From Legionella rowbothamii (GTDB taxonomy: Bacteria; Pseudomonadota; Gammaproteobacteria; Legionellales; Legionellaceae), in contig NZ_CAAAIM010000004.1 in assembly GCF_900639985.1 (NCBI RefSeq), forward strand, positions 62,001 to 126,000: a DNA stretch of 64,000 nt, given 5' to 3'. Below, piece after piece: positions 8,818 through 16,698 of this stretch (position 1 is the stretch's first letter; each line of letters starts with the position of its first letter). Made by a program: the position numbers and the translations under genes. The notes beneath the pieces were generated by a model that had not been told where the DNA came from, did no database searches, and saw only the letters and a list, made by a program, of their open reading frames with translations.

Positions 8818-10631
8818 TTCTTTTTAGCACCAAGCCAGGGTTGGTCATAACGATAATCACTTCGTGCTTGTTCCAATGAGAAACCCTCTTGAATCGCCTT
8901 AGTAATATTACGTTCGGTGAATTTTACTTTTTCCGCTTTCTCAATCACCTCGGATATTAATTGTTTTGGGATGACTAAAACCCCATTATCATCTGCAAAA
9001 ATGATATCACCTGGATTAATCGTAACCTCATTAATAATCAAGGGGCATTGTTCAGCTACTTTATGAATACGATTTTTGCCTGAGCGCATGTAGGTTCCAG
9101 CGCAAAAAAGGGGGTAGTTAGCCTCGCGAATAAAGTCTACATCACGAATAGCTCCGTTGACGACCGTACCTGCTATATTCATATGCAGTGCCATTTTGGT
9201 AAGGATGGCTCCCCAGGCGGTGCAATCAATACGCCCGTTATTATCAATAACAACAACAGAGTGCTCTGGTACTGCATCGATGTAATTTGCAGCATTCTTA
9301 AATTCGGAGCTTTTTTGCTCATTAGTCGCATAGCATACGGTATAGGCGGGACCGGCCATCTTCATGCCAGGTGCTAATGCTTTTATATGTAACAACGCAC
9401 CTTCAACCTTGCAGGCATCCAATGCATCCGATATTTCGGTGGTATTAAAGGTATATAGTTTTTTCAGGTATGCATCCATGGAGTTTTTTTCACTTAGCGT
9501 TGGGGTTTTATGCTGGTTTTGGGCGAAGCGCATGCATTGGTCGATAATCGCATTGGCCATATCTGTAGTGCTTGAGTTACCTCCTGCATCATAGGTTACA
9601 AACCGTCTTTTATTGATGATCACACGCACTGACTCATTAATCAGTTTGGCTTGCTCTTTATAACCGAATTGTTTAAGGAGCATGCTTATTGTTAAGAACA
9701 TGGCGGTGGGGTTTGCTGTTTGGGGAGGCATGTGAGGCCCACTGCCGTGAACGGGTTCAAAATAGCACTGTTTTTTCCCAATATTGGCGCTGGGTGCAAA
9801 TCCTAAACCGCCCATGACCCCAGCTCCGACATCGGATAAAATATCACCAAACATATTTTCTGCTACAATGACACCAAATTCTTCGGGGCGGCGAATAAGC
9901 CACAGCCCAACGGCATCAACATTGAGGATATCGGCATGAATATGTGGGTATTTTTGAGCTACAGACTCAAATATCTCGCGGGCAAAATGGCCACTTAGGC
10001 GTAAAACATTAGGTTTATCTGCAAAGGTGACTCGTTGCATTTGCTGTTGTTCTGCATAATGGAATGCAAATTCAAATAAACGTGTTAAGCCTCCAGTTGA
10101 TTGCAAGCGCAGCGCGCAACTTAGTTCCTGGGCGGGAATCTGTTGCCAGTTTTTTTTCTTGGCGAGCAAACCAAGTATTTCTTCTGGAGGTGGAGCATAA
10201 TCAAAACCCGCATAGAGTCCTTCAGTATTTTCGCGGATGATGCAAAAATTAAATGGTTTTTCGCTGGCTTGAATGGAAAAGCACGGGCGTACATTAGCGT
10301 ATAAATCTAAATTTTGCCTTAGTAAAATAATTGGTGAGATGTAGCTAAGATCGCGATCGCGCAACTCAAGCGGTAACTCCTGTTGTGCTTCTCGTTGAGG
10401 TTTACTAGTGATAGCCCCTAATAAAACCGTATCGCACTCCTGGATCAGATCCCAAGTCTTTTCTGGAATAGGCGTACCTTCTTTTTGCCAACACGACCAA
10501 CCAATATCGCCTAAGTGTAAGCTAATGGGTAGATCGAGTGCAGTAAATATAGGCAGCGCTGCTTTGGTAACCTCAATGCCAATCCCATCTCCGGGCAGTA
10601 CGGCGATTTTAAGCTTTCTATTGAGCTCCAC
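8814..10631 (-). CDS. Isopropylmalate/isocitrate/tartrate dehydrogenase fused to an RraA-family domain
   Basis: This 605-residue protein joins two enzymes. Residues 1-355 are a beta-decarboxylating 2-hydroxyacid dehydrogenase with LPGDGIGIEV, RENTEGLYAG, DILSDVGAGVMGG and FEPVHGSGPH (NAD-binding and substrate-binding elements). Residues 385-605 are an RraA / 4-hydroxy-4-methyl-2-oxoglutarate aldolase-like domain, with APGMKMAGPAYT, VVVIDNNGRIDCTAWG and NGAIRDVDFI. The start is GTG with GGAGG seven bases upstream, and it overlaps the preceding hydrolase gene by 14 bases. The family knowledge suggests oxidation of a malate-type acid followed by retro-aldol or decarboxylation, but the actual substrate cannot be read. 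An RraA role in RNase E control is unlikely given this fusion. Confidence 0.85.
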   Translation of the reverse strand: MELNRKLKIAVLPGDGIGIEVTKAALPIFTALDLPISLHLGDIGWSCWQKEGTPIPEKTWDLIQECDTVLLGAITSKPQREAQQELPLELRDRDLSYISPIILLRQNLDLYANVRPCFSIQASEKPFNFCIIRENTEGLYAGFDYAPPPEEILGLLAKKKNWQQIPAQELSCALRLQSTGGLTRLFEFAFHYAEQQQMQRVTFADKPNVLRLSGHFAREIFESVAQKYPHIHADILNVDAVGLWLIRRPEEFGVIVAENMFGDILSDVGAGVMGGLGFAPSANIGKKQCYFEPVHGSGPHMPPQTANPTAMFLTISMLLKQFGYKEQAKLINESVRVIINKRRFVTYDAGGNSSTTDMANAIIDQCMRFAQNQHKTPTLSEKNSMDAYLKKLYTFNTTEISDALDACKVEGALLHIKALAPGMKMAGPAYTVCYATNEQKSSEFKNAANYIDAVPEHSVVVIDNNGRIDCTAWGAILTKMALHMNIAGTVVNGAIRDVDFIREANYPLFCAGTYMRSGKNRIHKVAEQCPLIINEVTINPGDIIFADDNGVLVIPKQLISEVIEKAEKVKFTERNITKAIQEGFSLEQARSDYRYDQPWLGAKKK

Positions 10632-11322
10632 TTAAAACCTCCAAAATAATTTTTTGGCAATAGGCGGGGTTATCTTGCAGTACCCGCATACTGGAATGAG
10701 GCACAATCACTAATTGGCTGTTCTGAGCAGCAATAACGTTTTTATTATTCACCAGGTCTGAGTATTCGCCGATCAAATGTAAATGGAGTACATGGTTGTT
10801 TTGTATTATAGTCCTCGAGTCTGTTTGTAATACTCGGGTTAAACCAAAAATTAGCCGCTCATAGGCTTCCTCTCGGTTAAACTCAGTACTTGATAGCGGG
10901 GGCATGGGATTAGGGTAAAAAACAGGCTCATAGAGCGCCTGGAGGGCATCTTCAAGTCTATCTTGTTGGCATAAATGAATGACTAAGCCTAGCTTCTGCT
11001 TTAAGGAACTATCAGCAAACGTGGGGGTTGAAAATAAGATGATTGGCTTATTCAATGGCTGAAACAATGAAAAGCATTGTTGAATGATCACTCCACCAAA
11101 TGAAAATCCGAAAAAGGCATCATAATCATTGATGTAGGTTGATAATTTTTGTTCCCAAAGTGTGTAATAAGCAGCATTGGGGAGTTCTTCCATAATGGAC
11201 AGTGAGTCAAGGTAATCAAGGGTATAGTCTTCAGTGAGGAACGATAAAGTTTTAGCAATCGATGCCATATCTTCAGCGTGTGCAGAAACAGGCCCAATGA
11301 CTAATATTTTCTTTTTTTGCAT
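10618..11322 (-). CDS. Alpha/beta-hydrolase family protein
   Basis: The 234-residue protein has the nucleophile elbow GFSFGG (serine near residue 94), a preceding beta strand DAFFGF, and a candidate histidine in IVPHSS near residue 210, giving a short alpha/beta-hydrolase. Similar stand-alone hydrolases act as thioesterases or editing hydrolases in biosynthetic clusters, which is only an inference here. It lies 12 bases after the aldolase gene and overlaps the dehydrogenase fusion gene. Confidence 0.65.
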   Translation of the reverse strand: MQKKKILVIGPVSAHAEDMASIAKTLSFLTEDYTLDYLDSLSIMEELPNAAYYTLWEQKLSTYINDYDAFFGFSFGGVIIQQCFSLFQPLNKPIILFSTPTFADSSLKQKLGLVIHLCQQDRLEDALQALYEPVFYPNPMPPLSSTEFNREEAYERLIFGLTRVLQTDSRTIIQNNHVLHLHLIGEYSDLVNNKNVIAAQNSQLVIVPHSSMRVLQDNPAYCQKIILEVLSGAQ

Positions 11323-11334
11323 GTTGATGTACCT

Positions 11335-12231
11335 CTAGGACAATTTATTTTTTTCTTTATATGCCTTGAGATCTGCGGTAGAGAGATCAGTAATCCCTCG
11401 AATGAACTCATCCATCTCAATTGCTTCATGTCCTATTTTTAGCACATCTCGTACATAATTGGCAGCATCCAAGACATCTTGTAAGTTATATTTTTTAATG
11501 TCAATTGCATGGAGGTATGCCGTGAAAAACTCGGTTCGCAAATTACCTATGCCTTTACCCATTCCAGCAAGGGAGGCATCAATAAAACGAACTCCTGAAT
11601 TGAGTGCGGCCAACGCATTTGCTTGGGCTAGGCCGATATTATCATGAGCGTGGAAACCAAAGGGAATCGACGTATCTCTCATATAGCGGTCGTAGATTTC
11701 TTTAGTGCGAGAGGGTAATAAGCTCCCATTTGAATCTGCAAAATAAATAATATCTGGTTGATGGCTACTGGCTAAACCAACTGCTTCATCTAATTCGTTA
11801 TTTGTGTAATATGAAATATGAATGAAATTAACCGAGACCATCAAGCCTAGATCCTGGGCTATTTTGATTAAAGGGAGAGCAACGGGGAGTTCTCCTCGCG
11901 CAATACAGATTCTTAATAAAACCACGCCACAGGTTTTGAGTTCTTTTAGGTCTTCTTCAGTTACGTTACGGGGATGAGCCATGACTGCTATTTTTGCATT
12001 TTTAATCAAGTCACGACAAAAGAGTAAATAATCTTTGTGGCACCATCCGGCTCGCCCTAAGTCTGCAATAAAATGCAAGGAACCATTGCGATAGCCAATT
12101 TCAATGTATTCAATGCCTGAATGGTCGAGAAGGGGCAGAAACCCCTCTAATACAGTGTCCTTAAAATGAAAATTTGTTCGATGTCCACCATCTCTTAATG
12201 AGGCATCCAACATTTGTATGGAATCGGTCAT
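11335..12231 (-). CDS. HMGL-like aldolase/acyltransferase (DRE-TIM superfamily)
   Basis: The 298-residue TIM barrel has the metal and catalytic motif LDASLRDGGH (D9, R13, D14) at its start and the histidine pair HAHDNIGLAQAN near residue 195. This places it among HMG-CoA-lyase-like enzymes: 4-hydroxy-2-oxovalerate aldolases, and the isopropylmalate and homocitrate synthases. Its short length, lacking a C-terminal regulatory domain, and the LRDGG form favour an aldolase-type member. Its start overlaps the ATP-grasp stop by 4 bases (ATGA). Pairing with an isopropylmalate-dehydrogenase-like gene recalls 2-oxoacid chain-extension modules, but no aconitase-type isomerase is present. Confidence 0.8.
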   Translation of the reverse strand: MTDSIQMLDASLRDGGHRTNFHFKDTVLEGFLPLLDHSGIEYIEIGYRNGSLHFIADLGRAGWCHKDYLLFCRDLIKNAKIAVMAHPRNVTEEDLKELKTCGVVLLRICIARGELPVALPLIKIAQDLGLMVSVNFIHISYYTNNELDEAVGLASSHQPDIIYFADSNGSLLPSRTKEIYDRYMRDTSIPFGFHAHDNIGLAQANALAALNSGVRFIDASLAGMGKGIGNLRTEFFTAYLHAIDIKKYNLQDVLDAANYVRDVLKIGHEAIEMDEFIRGITDLSTADLKAYKEKNKLS

Positions 12232-13310
12232 ATAATGCCTTTAGTCTTGAGTAATGGATACAGCACAGCGATAATTATGGCAACAATCACTGCCCTAAAA
12301 TAAAATGCTGTGCGTTTATTAAAGTATAGCGAACATAAATAGGCAAAAGGGTGCCGATAGATAAAATGGCGCATTATTTTTCGGGTTACCAGATTGGCCG
12401 GTCCAGACATAGGAAGTTCATGGATGCGTATACTAGGGATTTCATTGGCTTCAATAATAACCCCCTCAGGGTATTTTATTGGTTTATTTATATCTTCACA
12501 TTGTATATCAATGCCAACCAATTTGAGGTTGAGTGTATTGGCAACGCGAATCATGAGCTTGCGATTTTCTTTGCATATATTTTTATTTATATTCTCGTAG
12601 GTGCCCCCACGAGTGGCATTACTGGTGTAGCCTAAGTCTACTTTTTCCCCGATTCGAGGAATATAGTCTTCTTTTAGCCCTTGTTCTTTAAGGCAAGTAT
12701 AAGCCTCTGCATCCAAACTAATAGGCCCTAAAAACTCATTGATTCGGTTGCGTTCTTTATTACTTAGTTCAATTAAGTCGTTAATGTTATGGTTCCCATC
12801 GCCAATAACAAAGGACGGATGGCGTAGTACCACCCCGATTACTTTTTGATTAAATACTAGGACCCTATAGGAGCGTAAATTGGCATGGAATTCTTCCACA
12901 ATGATTTGTTCATAGCTGGCAAAGGCTTGGGTTAGTACGGTTCTTAATTCATCAAGACTTTGGATATTGCATAAAACCCCTCTGCCTTGCCGCTCATTTA
13001 ATGGCTTTACCACCAAAGGAAATTCAAGCTGATCTGTTTGCTCGGTAAATGCATCATTTTCCAGCTCTTCCTTATCCACTAAAACTGCCTTAGGAACAGG
13101 AATTTCTGCTTCTTCTAGCAAGCGGTTTGCAACATATTTATGCCTGCCGATGCGGGTGCTGCTGGAATAGTTTATTGGAGGCTCGGCACCACAAAAAAAA
13201 TAACGGTGTTTATGTAGGCGAAGCTCAAAACCCTCTAAAACTTCAATAGGTTTTACTGGTAAAAATAAGGCTTGAGCACTTTTATAATAACGTAAAGCGT
13301 TTCCGTTTAT
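12228..13310 (-). CDS. Tail-anchored ATP-grasp ligase (cyanophycin-synthetase-like), apparent ATA start
   Basis: A conventional start gives only a product beginning at TTG 13121, but the frame stays open upstream to 13325. Extended to ATA at 13310 the 360-residue protein aligns without gaps from residue 1 with the paralog that starts at ATG 38576 (shared N-N-Y-K-A-PV and LEL-like positions). AGAGGGG lies 7 bases before this ATA. The ATP-grasp core (about 65-325) contains FPLVVKPLNERQGRG, VIGDGNHNINDLIELSN, GYTSNATRGGTYEN and VIIEANEIPSIRIHE, as in the ligase domain of CphA. One hydrophobic segment follows (about 332-350), suggesting membrane anchoring by the tail. It starts 21 bases after dotB. 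The substrate is unknown; amide or peptide bond formation is expected from the family. Confidence 0.75.
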   Translation of the reverse strand: MNGNALRYYKSAQALFLPVKPIEVLEGFELRLHKHRYFFCGAEPPINYSSSTRIGRHKYVANRLLEEAEIPVPKAVLVDKEELENDAFTEQTDQLEFPLVVKPLNERQGRGVLCNIQSLDELRTVLTQAFASYEQIIVEEFHANLRSYRVLVFNQKVIGVVLRHPSFVIGDGNHNINDLIELSNKERNRINEFLGPISLDAEAYTCLKEQGLKEDYIPRIGEKVDLGYTSNATRGGTYENINKNICKENRKLMIRVANTLNLKLVGIDIQCEDINKPIKYPEGVIIEANEIPSIRIHELPMSGPANLVTRKIMRHFIYRHPFAYLCSLYFNKRTAFYFRAVIVAIIIAVLYPLLKTKGII

Positions 13311-13331
13311 AGCTGTACCCCTCTAATTTAA

Positions 13332-14459
13332 TTATTGCTGATAATCTTTTGCCCCAGCAATAATCAGTTTGTAGACGCGTTCGCTAATTATTCCTTGTTC
13401 GAATTTATTTTTGGCATCCCAGGTCATCAGTTGTCCTTTTTGTCGCACCAACTTACGTGTTGCTGCGGTGACATCATTGGGATCACTTTCTAATAAAATA
13501 TCTCGGACTTCTTCATCAAATACTAGGTATTCGCGTAATGCTACCCGTTTTTCATCTACAGTGGGGACTAGCTTTTGCCAAATACATAGTCGAATGGTTT
13601 CCAGAATATCAATAGTTCGTCCCAAACGTTCTTCCCCTGCGAAGGAGGTTACGAGACGACGCATCGTTTCTGCAACTCCAGATGTATGCAAGGTGGTATA
13701 TACAGGATGTCCTGTGAGTGCTGCTTCCAGAGCCGCACTAATGGTTTCTGCGTCACGACACTCCCCAACCATGATAAGACGAGGCTTGCGGCGTAAAGCG
13801 TTTCTTACTCCATCCGCAAAACTAGGCAAATGGCGAGGAATTTCAGACTGACTTACGATCGACGAAACCGTTTCAATTTCATCATAAACGAACTCAATAG
13901 GTGATTCATAGGTTAATACTTTACGATGTGAATCTTCTTTTTCAATTAAGTCGCGAATAATAGAGGCCAAAAGGGTTGATTTACCCGAGCCCGTTGCTCC
14001 GGTGATAAAAACAATTCCTTCCTGTGGTGCAACGGCATCAAGCACGATGTCAGGAAGATTCATGGTTTCTAGCTTAGGAGGAGTGGTAGGAATAGTCCTA
14101 AGGGTAATTTGAATGGCATCATGGCCTTCAACAAGACACGCTGTACCATTGACCCTATAACGATAACGCACGCCACGATTAGGGCGAAATTCATAGTGCG
14201 TATCAATATCTTTTCCTGAAAGGAGCTGGGTGGTCGCGTTAGGTCCATAAATAGAATTAATTAAATCGCCAAGCTCCGTATTGGATAAGCGGCGATTCGT
14301 AATGCGCAGCAATTTTCCATAAACTTCGGCATAGATAGGTTCACCCGTTTGAATGGTGATATCCGATGCGTTTAGTCGCTCCGTATGCTCCAACATTTTA
14401 TCCATAAATAATGGTGTAAAACGTGTTGGCTCATCAGGCATTAAATGGTCTGTAGTCAT
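13332..14459 (-). CDS. dotB: Dot/Icm secretion ATPase DotB
   Basis: DotB is a PilT/VirB11-like hexameric ATPase that docks on the Dot/Icm inner-membrane complex and helps to open the channel. The 375-residue product has Walker A GATGSGKST (K160), the Asp/Glu-rich region after it, Walker B LIMVGECRDAET (about 228-239) and a His box TTLHTSG (H258). The length matches L. pneumophila DotB (about 377). It follows dotC by 10 bases and precedes the ATP-grasp gene by 21 bases, so the metabolic genes downstream may share its transcript. Confidence 0.96.
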   Translation of the reverse strand: MTTDHLMPDEPTRFTPLFMDKMLEHTERLNASDITIQTGEPIYAEVYGKLLRITNRRLSNTELGDLINSIYGPNATTQLLSGKDIDTHYEFRPNRGVRYRYRVNGTACLVEGHDAIQITLRTIPTTPPKLETMNLPDIVLDAVAPQEGIVFITGATGSGKSTLLASIIRDLIEKEDSHRKVLTYESPIEFVYDEIETVSSIVSQSEIPRHLPSFADGVRNALRRKPRLIMVGECRDAETISAALEAALTGHPVYTTLHTSGVAETMRRLVTSFAGEERLGRTIDILETIRLCIWQKLVPTVDEKRVALREYLVFDEEVRDILLESDPNDVTAATRKLVRQKGQLMTWDAKNKFEQGIISERVYKLIIAGAKDYQQ

Positions 14460-14469
14460 AATTAAATTA

Positions 14470-15384
14470 TCAGTTCGTCGTTGGTGTAATAACAGGCTGC
14501 CAAGATTTGTCTGTTATGATAATTTTAGACTGACTTGCCAGTTTTTCCATATTCTTAAATTGTTCCAACGCATTCTCATCTTTGGCTACAGCTGCTCGCC
14601 ATTCATTACTATTGATATTTAATGCAGGTAGTGCCGTAATACGTAAGACGCGATCATCAATACGAATTTCGGAGGCATCCCCAGTAACCCCTAAGTCAGT
14701 ATGGGATACATAGGGAGGAGAAACCATATTCATTGCTAATAGTTTGCGGTAAAGAATCATGCCGCCAAAGTCTTCTTTGATACGAGCAATGTTTTCTTCA
14801 AGAATAGTATTGGCTTGCTCAATACCGTTTTTCCAACCTTTAGCTACATACATACACCAAATTTTCTTCTCGATTCGAGTTTTAGGAAGCAGGGTATGGT
14901 TTGGATATTCTGGTTTAACATAATCTAACCATAAATATTGACGCCATGTTGGAGGGGTCGTCACAAAATGGGCTTGCTTTGCTACTTTATAAGTGCGATC
15001 TGCAACACGAATGTTTTGTGCATCTGCTAGATTTAAGGTATTTCTTCCTTCTAATAATACGGGCGGGAGAATATTATGCTCCAGAGTGAGTGAATTAAAA
15101 TCATAGATAGTATCTAAGGTGCGCGTTTGTTTGGCCAATTGCTCATCAATAGCTTTCGCTCGCCATGCCAAGCCTGCTTGAGCTCCAAGGCTGAGGGCTG
15201 TTTCTTTAAGAGCCATTTGGCGAAATTTACCAGACTGCTTTCTGGTTCTTTCCTTGGCCGTTACATTGGCCATGGCTTGCAAACCAGCCAATGAACCGGT
15301 ATCACCTAGATAAGGTGTTTTGTGACATGATGCCACCAATAAGGCAGACACCAGAACAGTGAGACTAAGAGTAAATTTTGGCAT
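14470..15384 (-). CDS. dotC: Dot/Icm outer-membrane lipoprotein DotC
   Basis: DotC is an outer-membrane lipoprotein of the Dot/Icm core complex that, with DotD, helps to place DotH in the outer membrane. I chose ATG at 15384 rather than an upstream in-frame codon at 15420, because it gives a proper lipoprotein signal (MPKFTLSLTVLVSALLVASC, lipobox cysteine at residue 20) and a length of 304 residues, close to the 303 of L. pneumophila. It overlaps the end of dotD by 20 bases. The mature part is soluble. Confidence 0.95.
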   Translation of the reverse strand: MPKFTLSLTVLVSALLVASCHKTPYLGDTGSLAGLQAMANVTAKERTRKQSGKFRQMALKETALSLGAQAGLAWRAKAIDEQLAKQTRTLDTIYDFNSLTLEHNILPPVLLEGRNTLNLADAQNIRVADRTYKVAKQAHFVTTPPTWRQYLWLDYVKPEYPNHTLLPKTRIEKKIWCMYVAKGWKNGIEQANTILEENIARIKEDFGGMILYRKLLAMNMVSPPYVSHTDLGVTGDASEIRIDDRVLRITALPALNINSNEWRAAVAKDENALEQFKNMEKLASQSKIIITDKSWQPVITPTTN

Positions 15385-15856
15385 AACGTAATTCAACAAC
15401 CTGACTGTTAGGGTAAACATGAATAAAAGCTTTTATTCCAGCTTGATAATCTATATCACGCAGAATTTCAGCTAAGCTTTGGTCTTTAACGGTAAGACTA
15501 ATAAGTACAGGTATCGCTGGAGATTTTCCGAGAATACGTACTCTATAATGCGCAGCCTTCGCGATGCGCGCGGTCAATTCTTCAATCGGCCCGGACCAAT
15601 CTACGCTTGCACGAGCTTGTAGATTATAGGCATTGGGTATAGTTAAGATATTATCTTTGTGTGGTGGCACGACTACTTTTTCTATGCGAGCCATTTCATG
15701 CATTGAATCGCTAACCGAAACTGCCGCTTCTGCCAGTTTAATGGTGGCATCATCACTAGGGTTATTTACGGGGGGCTTTTTAAAAAAGACTCCCGTAGAT
15801 TTACAACTGGCAAGCAGGATTGAAGCAATTAAAAGCGTGACAAGCTTGTTGTTCAT
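15365..15856 (-). CDS. dotD: Dot/Icm outer-membrane lipoprotein DotD
   Basis: DotD is a small lipoprotein whose periplasmic domain resembles secretin N-terminal domains. It forms part of the Dot/Icm core ring with DotC and DotH. The 163-residue product has a signal peptide and lipobox ILLASC (cysteine near residue 18) and then a soluble domain ending VVELRYAKIYS. It is the first gene of the dotDCB run, and its promoter should lie in 15857-16072. Confidence 0.95.
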   Translation of the reverse strand: MNNKLVTLLIASILLASCKSTGVFFKKPPVNNPSDDATIKLAEAAVSVSDSMHEMARIEKVVVPPHKDNILTIPNAYNLQARASVDWSGPIEELTARIAKAAHYRVRILGKSPAIPVLISLTVKDQSLAEILRDIDYQAGIKAFIHVYPNSQVVELRYAKIYS

Positions 15857-16152
15857 TCAAATTCTTTCGGTCTAGATAATATTGGAATGATTGAAACAGG
15901 AGCCACGCTCCTTGTCAAGTCATAACGTAAATTCTGGAAAAGAATCGCCAAAAAGCCTTGTTAAATCAATTCGCTTTTTGCTACGCTAGAGAGATTTTAT
16001 CTATAAAATCAGCACTTAGTTTGAGCTTTGACTATTTGGTCGTGGTTTGGTTGTTGTTGGTAGCTTTTTTTATAGGCTATGCTGAAAAGCGCCGCATTAG
16101 GAAATGACATCAACAGTATTTGCTGGGCTTTTCAGCCCAGCTTATGCGTATC
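15857..16152. other. Intergenic region upstream of dotD
   Basis: It must carry the promoter of dotDCB and the 3' end of the rsmD transcript. No coding frame is supported. The right-hand part is a family A palindromic repeat (16073-16144). I could not assign a -35/-10 pair with confidence. Confidence 0.4.
16073..16144. repeat. Palindromic intergenic repeat, family A
   Basis: About 72 bp. The left arm begins TAGGCTATGCTGAAAAGC and the right arm is a strong hairpin TGCTGGGCTTTTCAGCCCAG. It ends 9 bases beyond the rsmD stop and is probably part of its 3' end. Confidence 0.6.
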
Positions 16153-16698
16153 CTATAATTTTTCAAATAAACCGTAGACTACTTGGCCGGCTTTTTTGAG
16201 TTTCACAGTTCGCCAGGATTTTTCATTCAATTCGATTGCTGTTGGCGATTCCAAATAAACCAAACCACCGGGAACTAAAATATCATTCTGGGTCAGTTCC
16301 TGAATGCATTGAGGAAGGTAGTTTTGTGCAAACGGGGGATCGAGGAAAATAATATCAAATTGCTCTTTGCTGGATTGTAGATAAGCGCGGGCATCCGTCT
16401 TTATGATCTTTAATATAGGGCTATTAAAAGAGGTAATTATTTTGTGCAAATTCGCATAGGCCTGGGGTGATTGTTCCACAAAGAGGACTTGAGCCGCACC
16501 ACGGGAAAAGGCTTCAAAGCCTAAAGCACCGCTGCCCGCAAAGGCATCGAGACAGCGCGCGTCTCTAATATCGTGCATTAACCAATTAAATACGGTTTCG
16601 CGTACTCGGTCAGGGGTGGGTCTTAGACCTTCAATATCGGGGAAAGATAACTTTTTCCCACGATATTGACCTCCTATAATTCGAATTTCCTGTTTCAA
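16153..16698 (-). CDS. rsmD: 16S rRNA (guanine(966)-N2)-methyltransferase RsmD
   Basis: RsmD methylates N2 of G966 in the small-subunit rRNA. The 181-residue Rossmann methyltransferase shows the N-terminal RIIGGQYRGKKL substrate element, RPTPDRVRETVFNWL, the SAM loop LDAFAGSGALGFEAFSRGA and the catalytic DPPF (IIFLDPPFAQ). The start overlaps the upstream M16 gene by 4 bases, forming a three-gene minus-strand run with the peptidases. Confidence 0.93.
   Translation of the reverse strand: MKQEIRIIGGQYRGKKLSFPDIEGLRPTPDRVRETVFNWLMHDIRDARCLDAFAGSGALGFEAFSRGAAQVLFVEQSPQAYANLHKIITSFNSPILKIIKTDARAYLQSSKEQFDIIFLDPPFAQNYLPQCIQELTQNDILVPGGLVYLESPTAIELNEKSWRTVKLKKAGQVVYGLFEKL

Noticed and set aside
9183-9594. 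Two plus-strand frames inside the fusion gene
   Set aside because: They are antisense to well-conserved RraA and dehydrogenase sequence.
12228-13121. ATP-grasp gene starting at TTG 13121
   Set aside because: It would drop 63 residues that align with the paralog's N-terminus, and no Shine-Dalgarno sequence was noted for this TTG.
13411-13851. 146-codon frame antisense to dotB
   Set aside because: It lies wholly within dotB on the other strand. The dotB motifs are intact, and the antisense product has no recognisable family.
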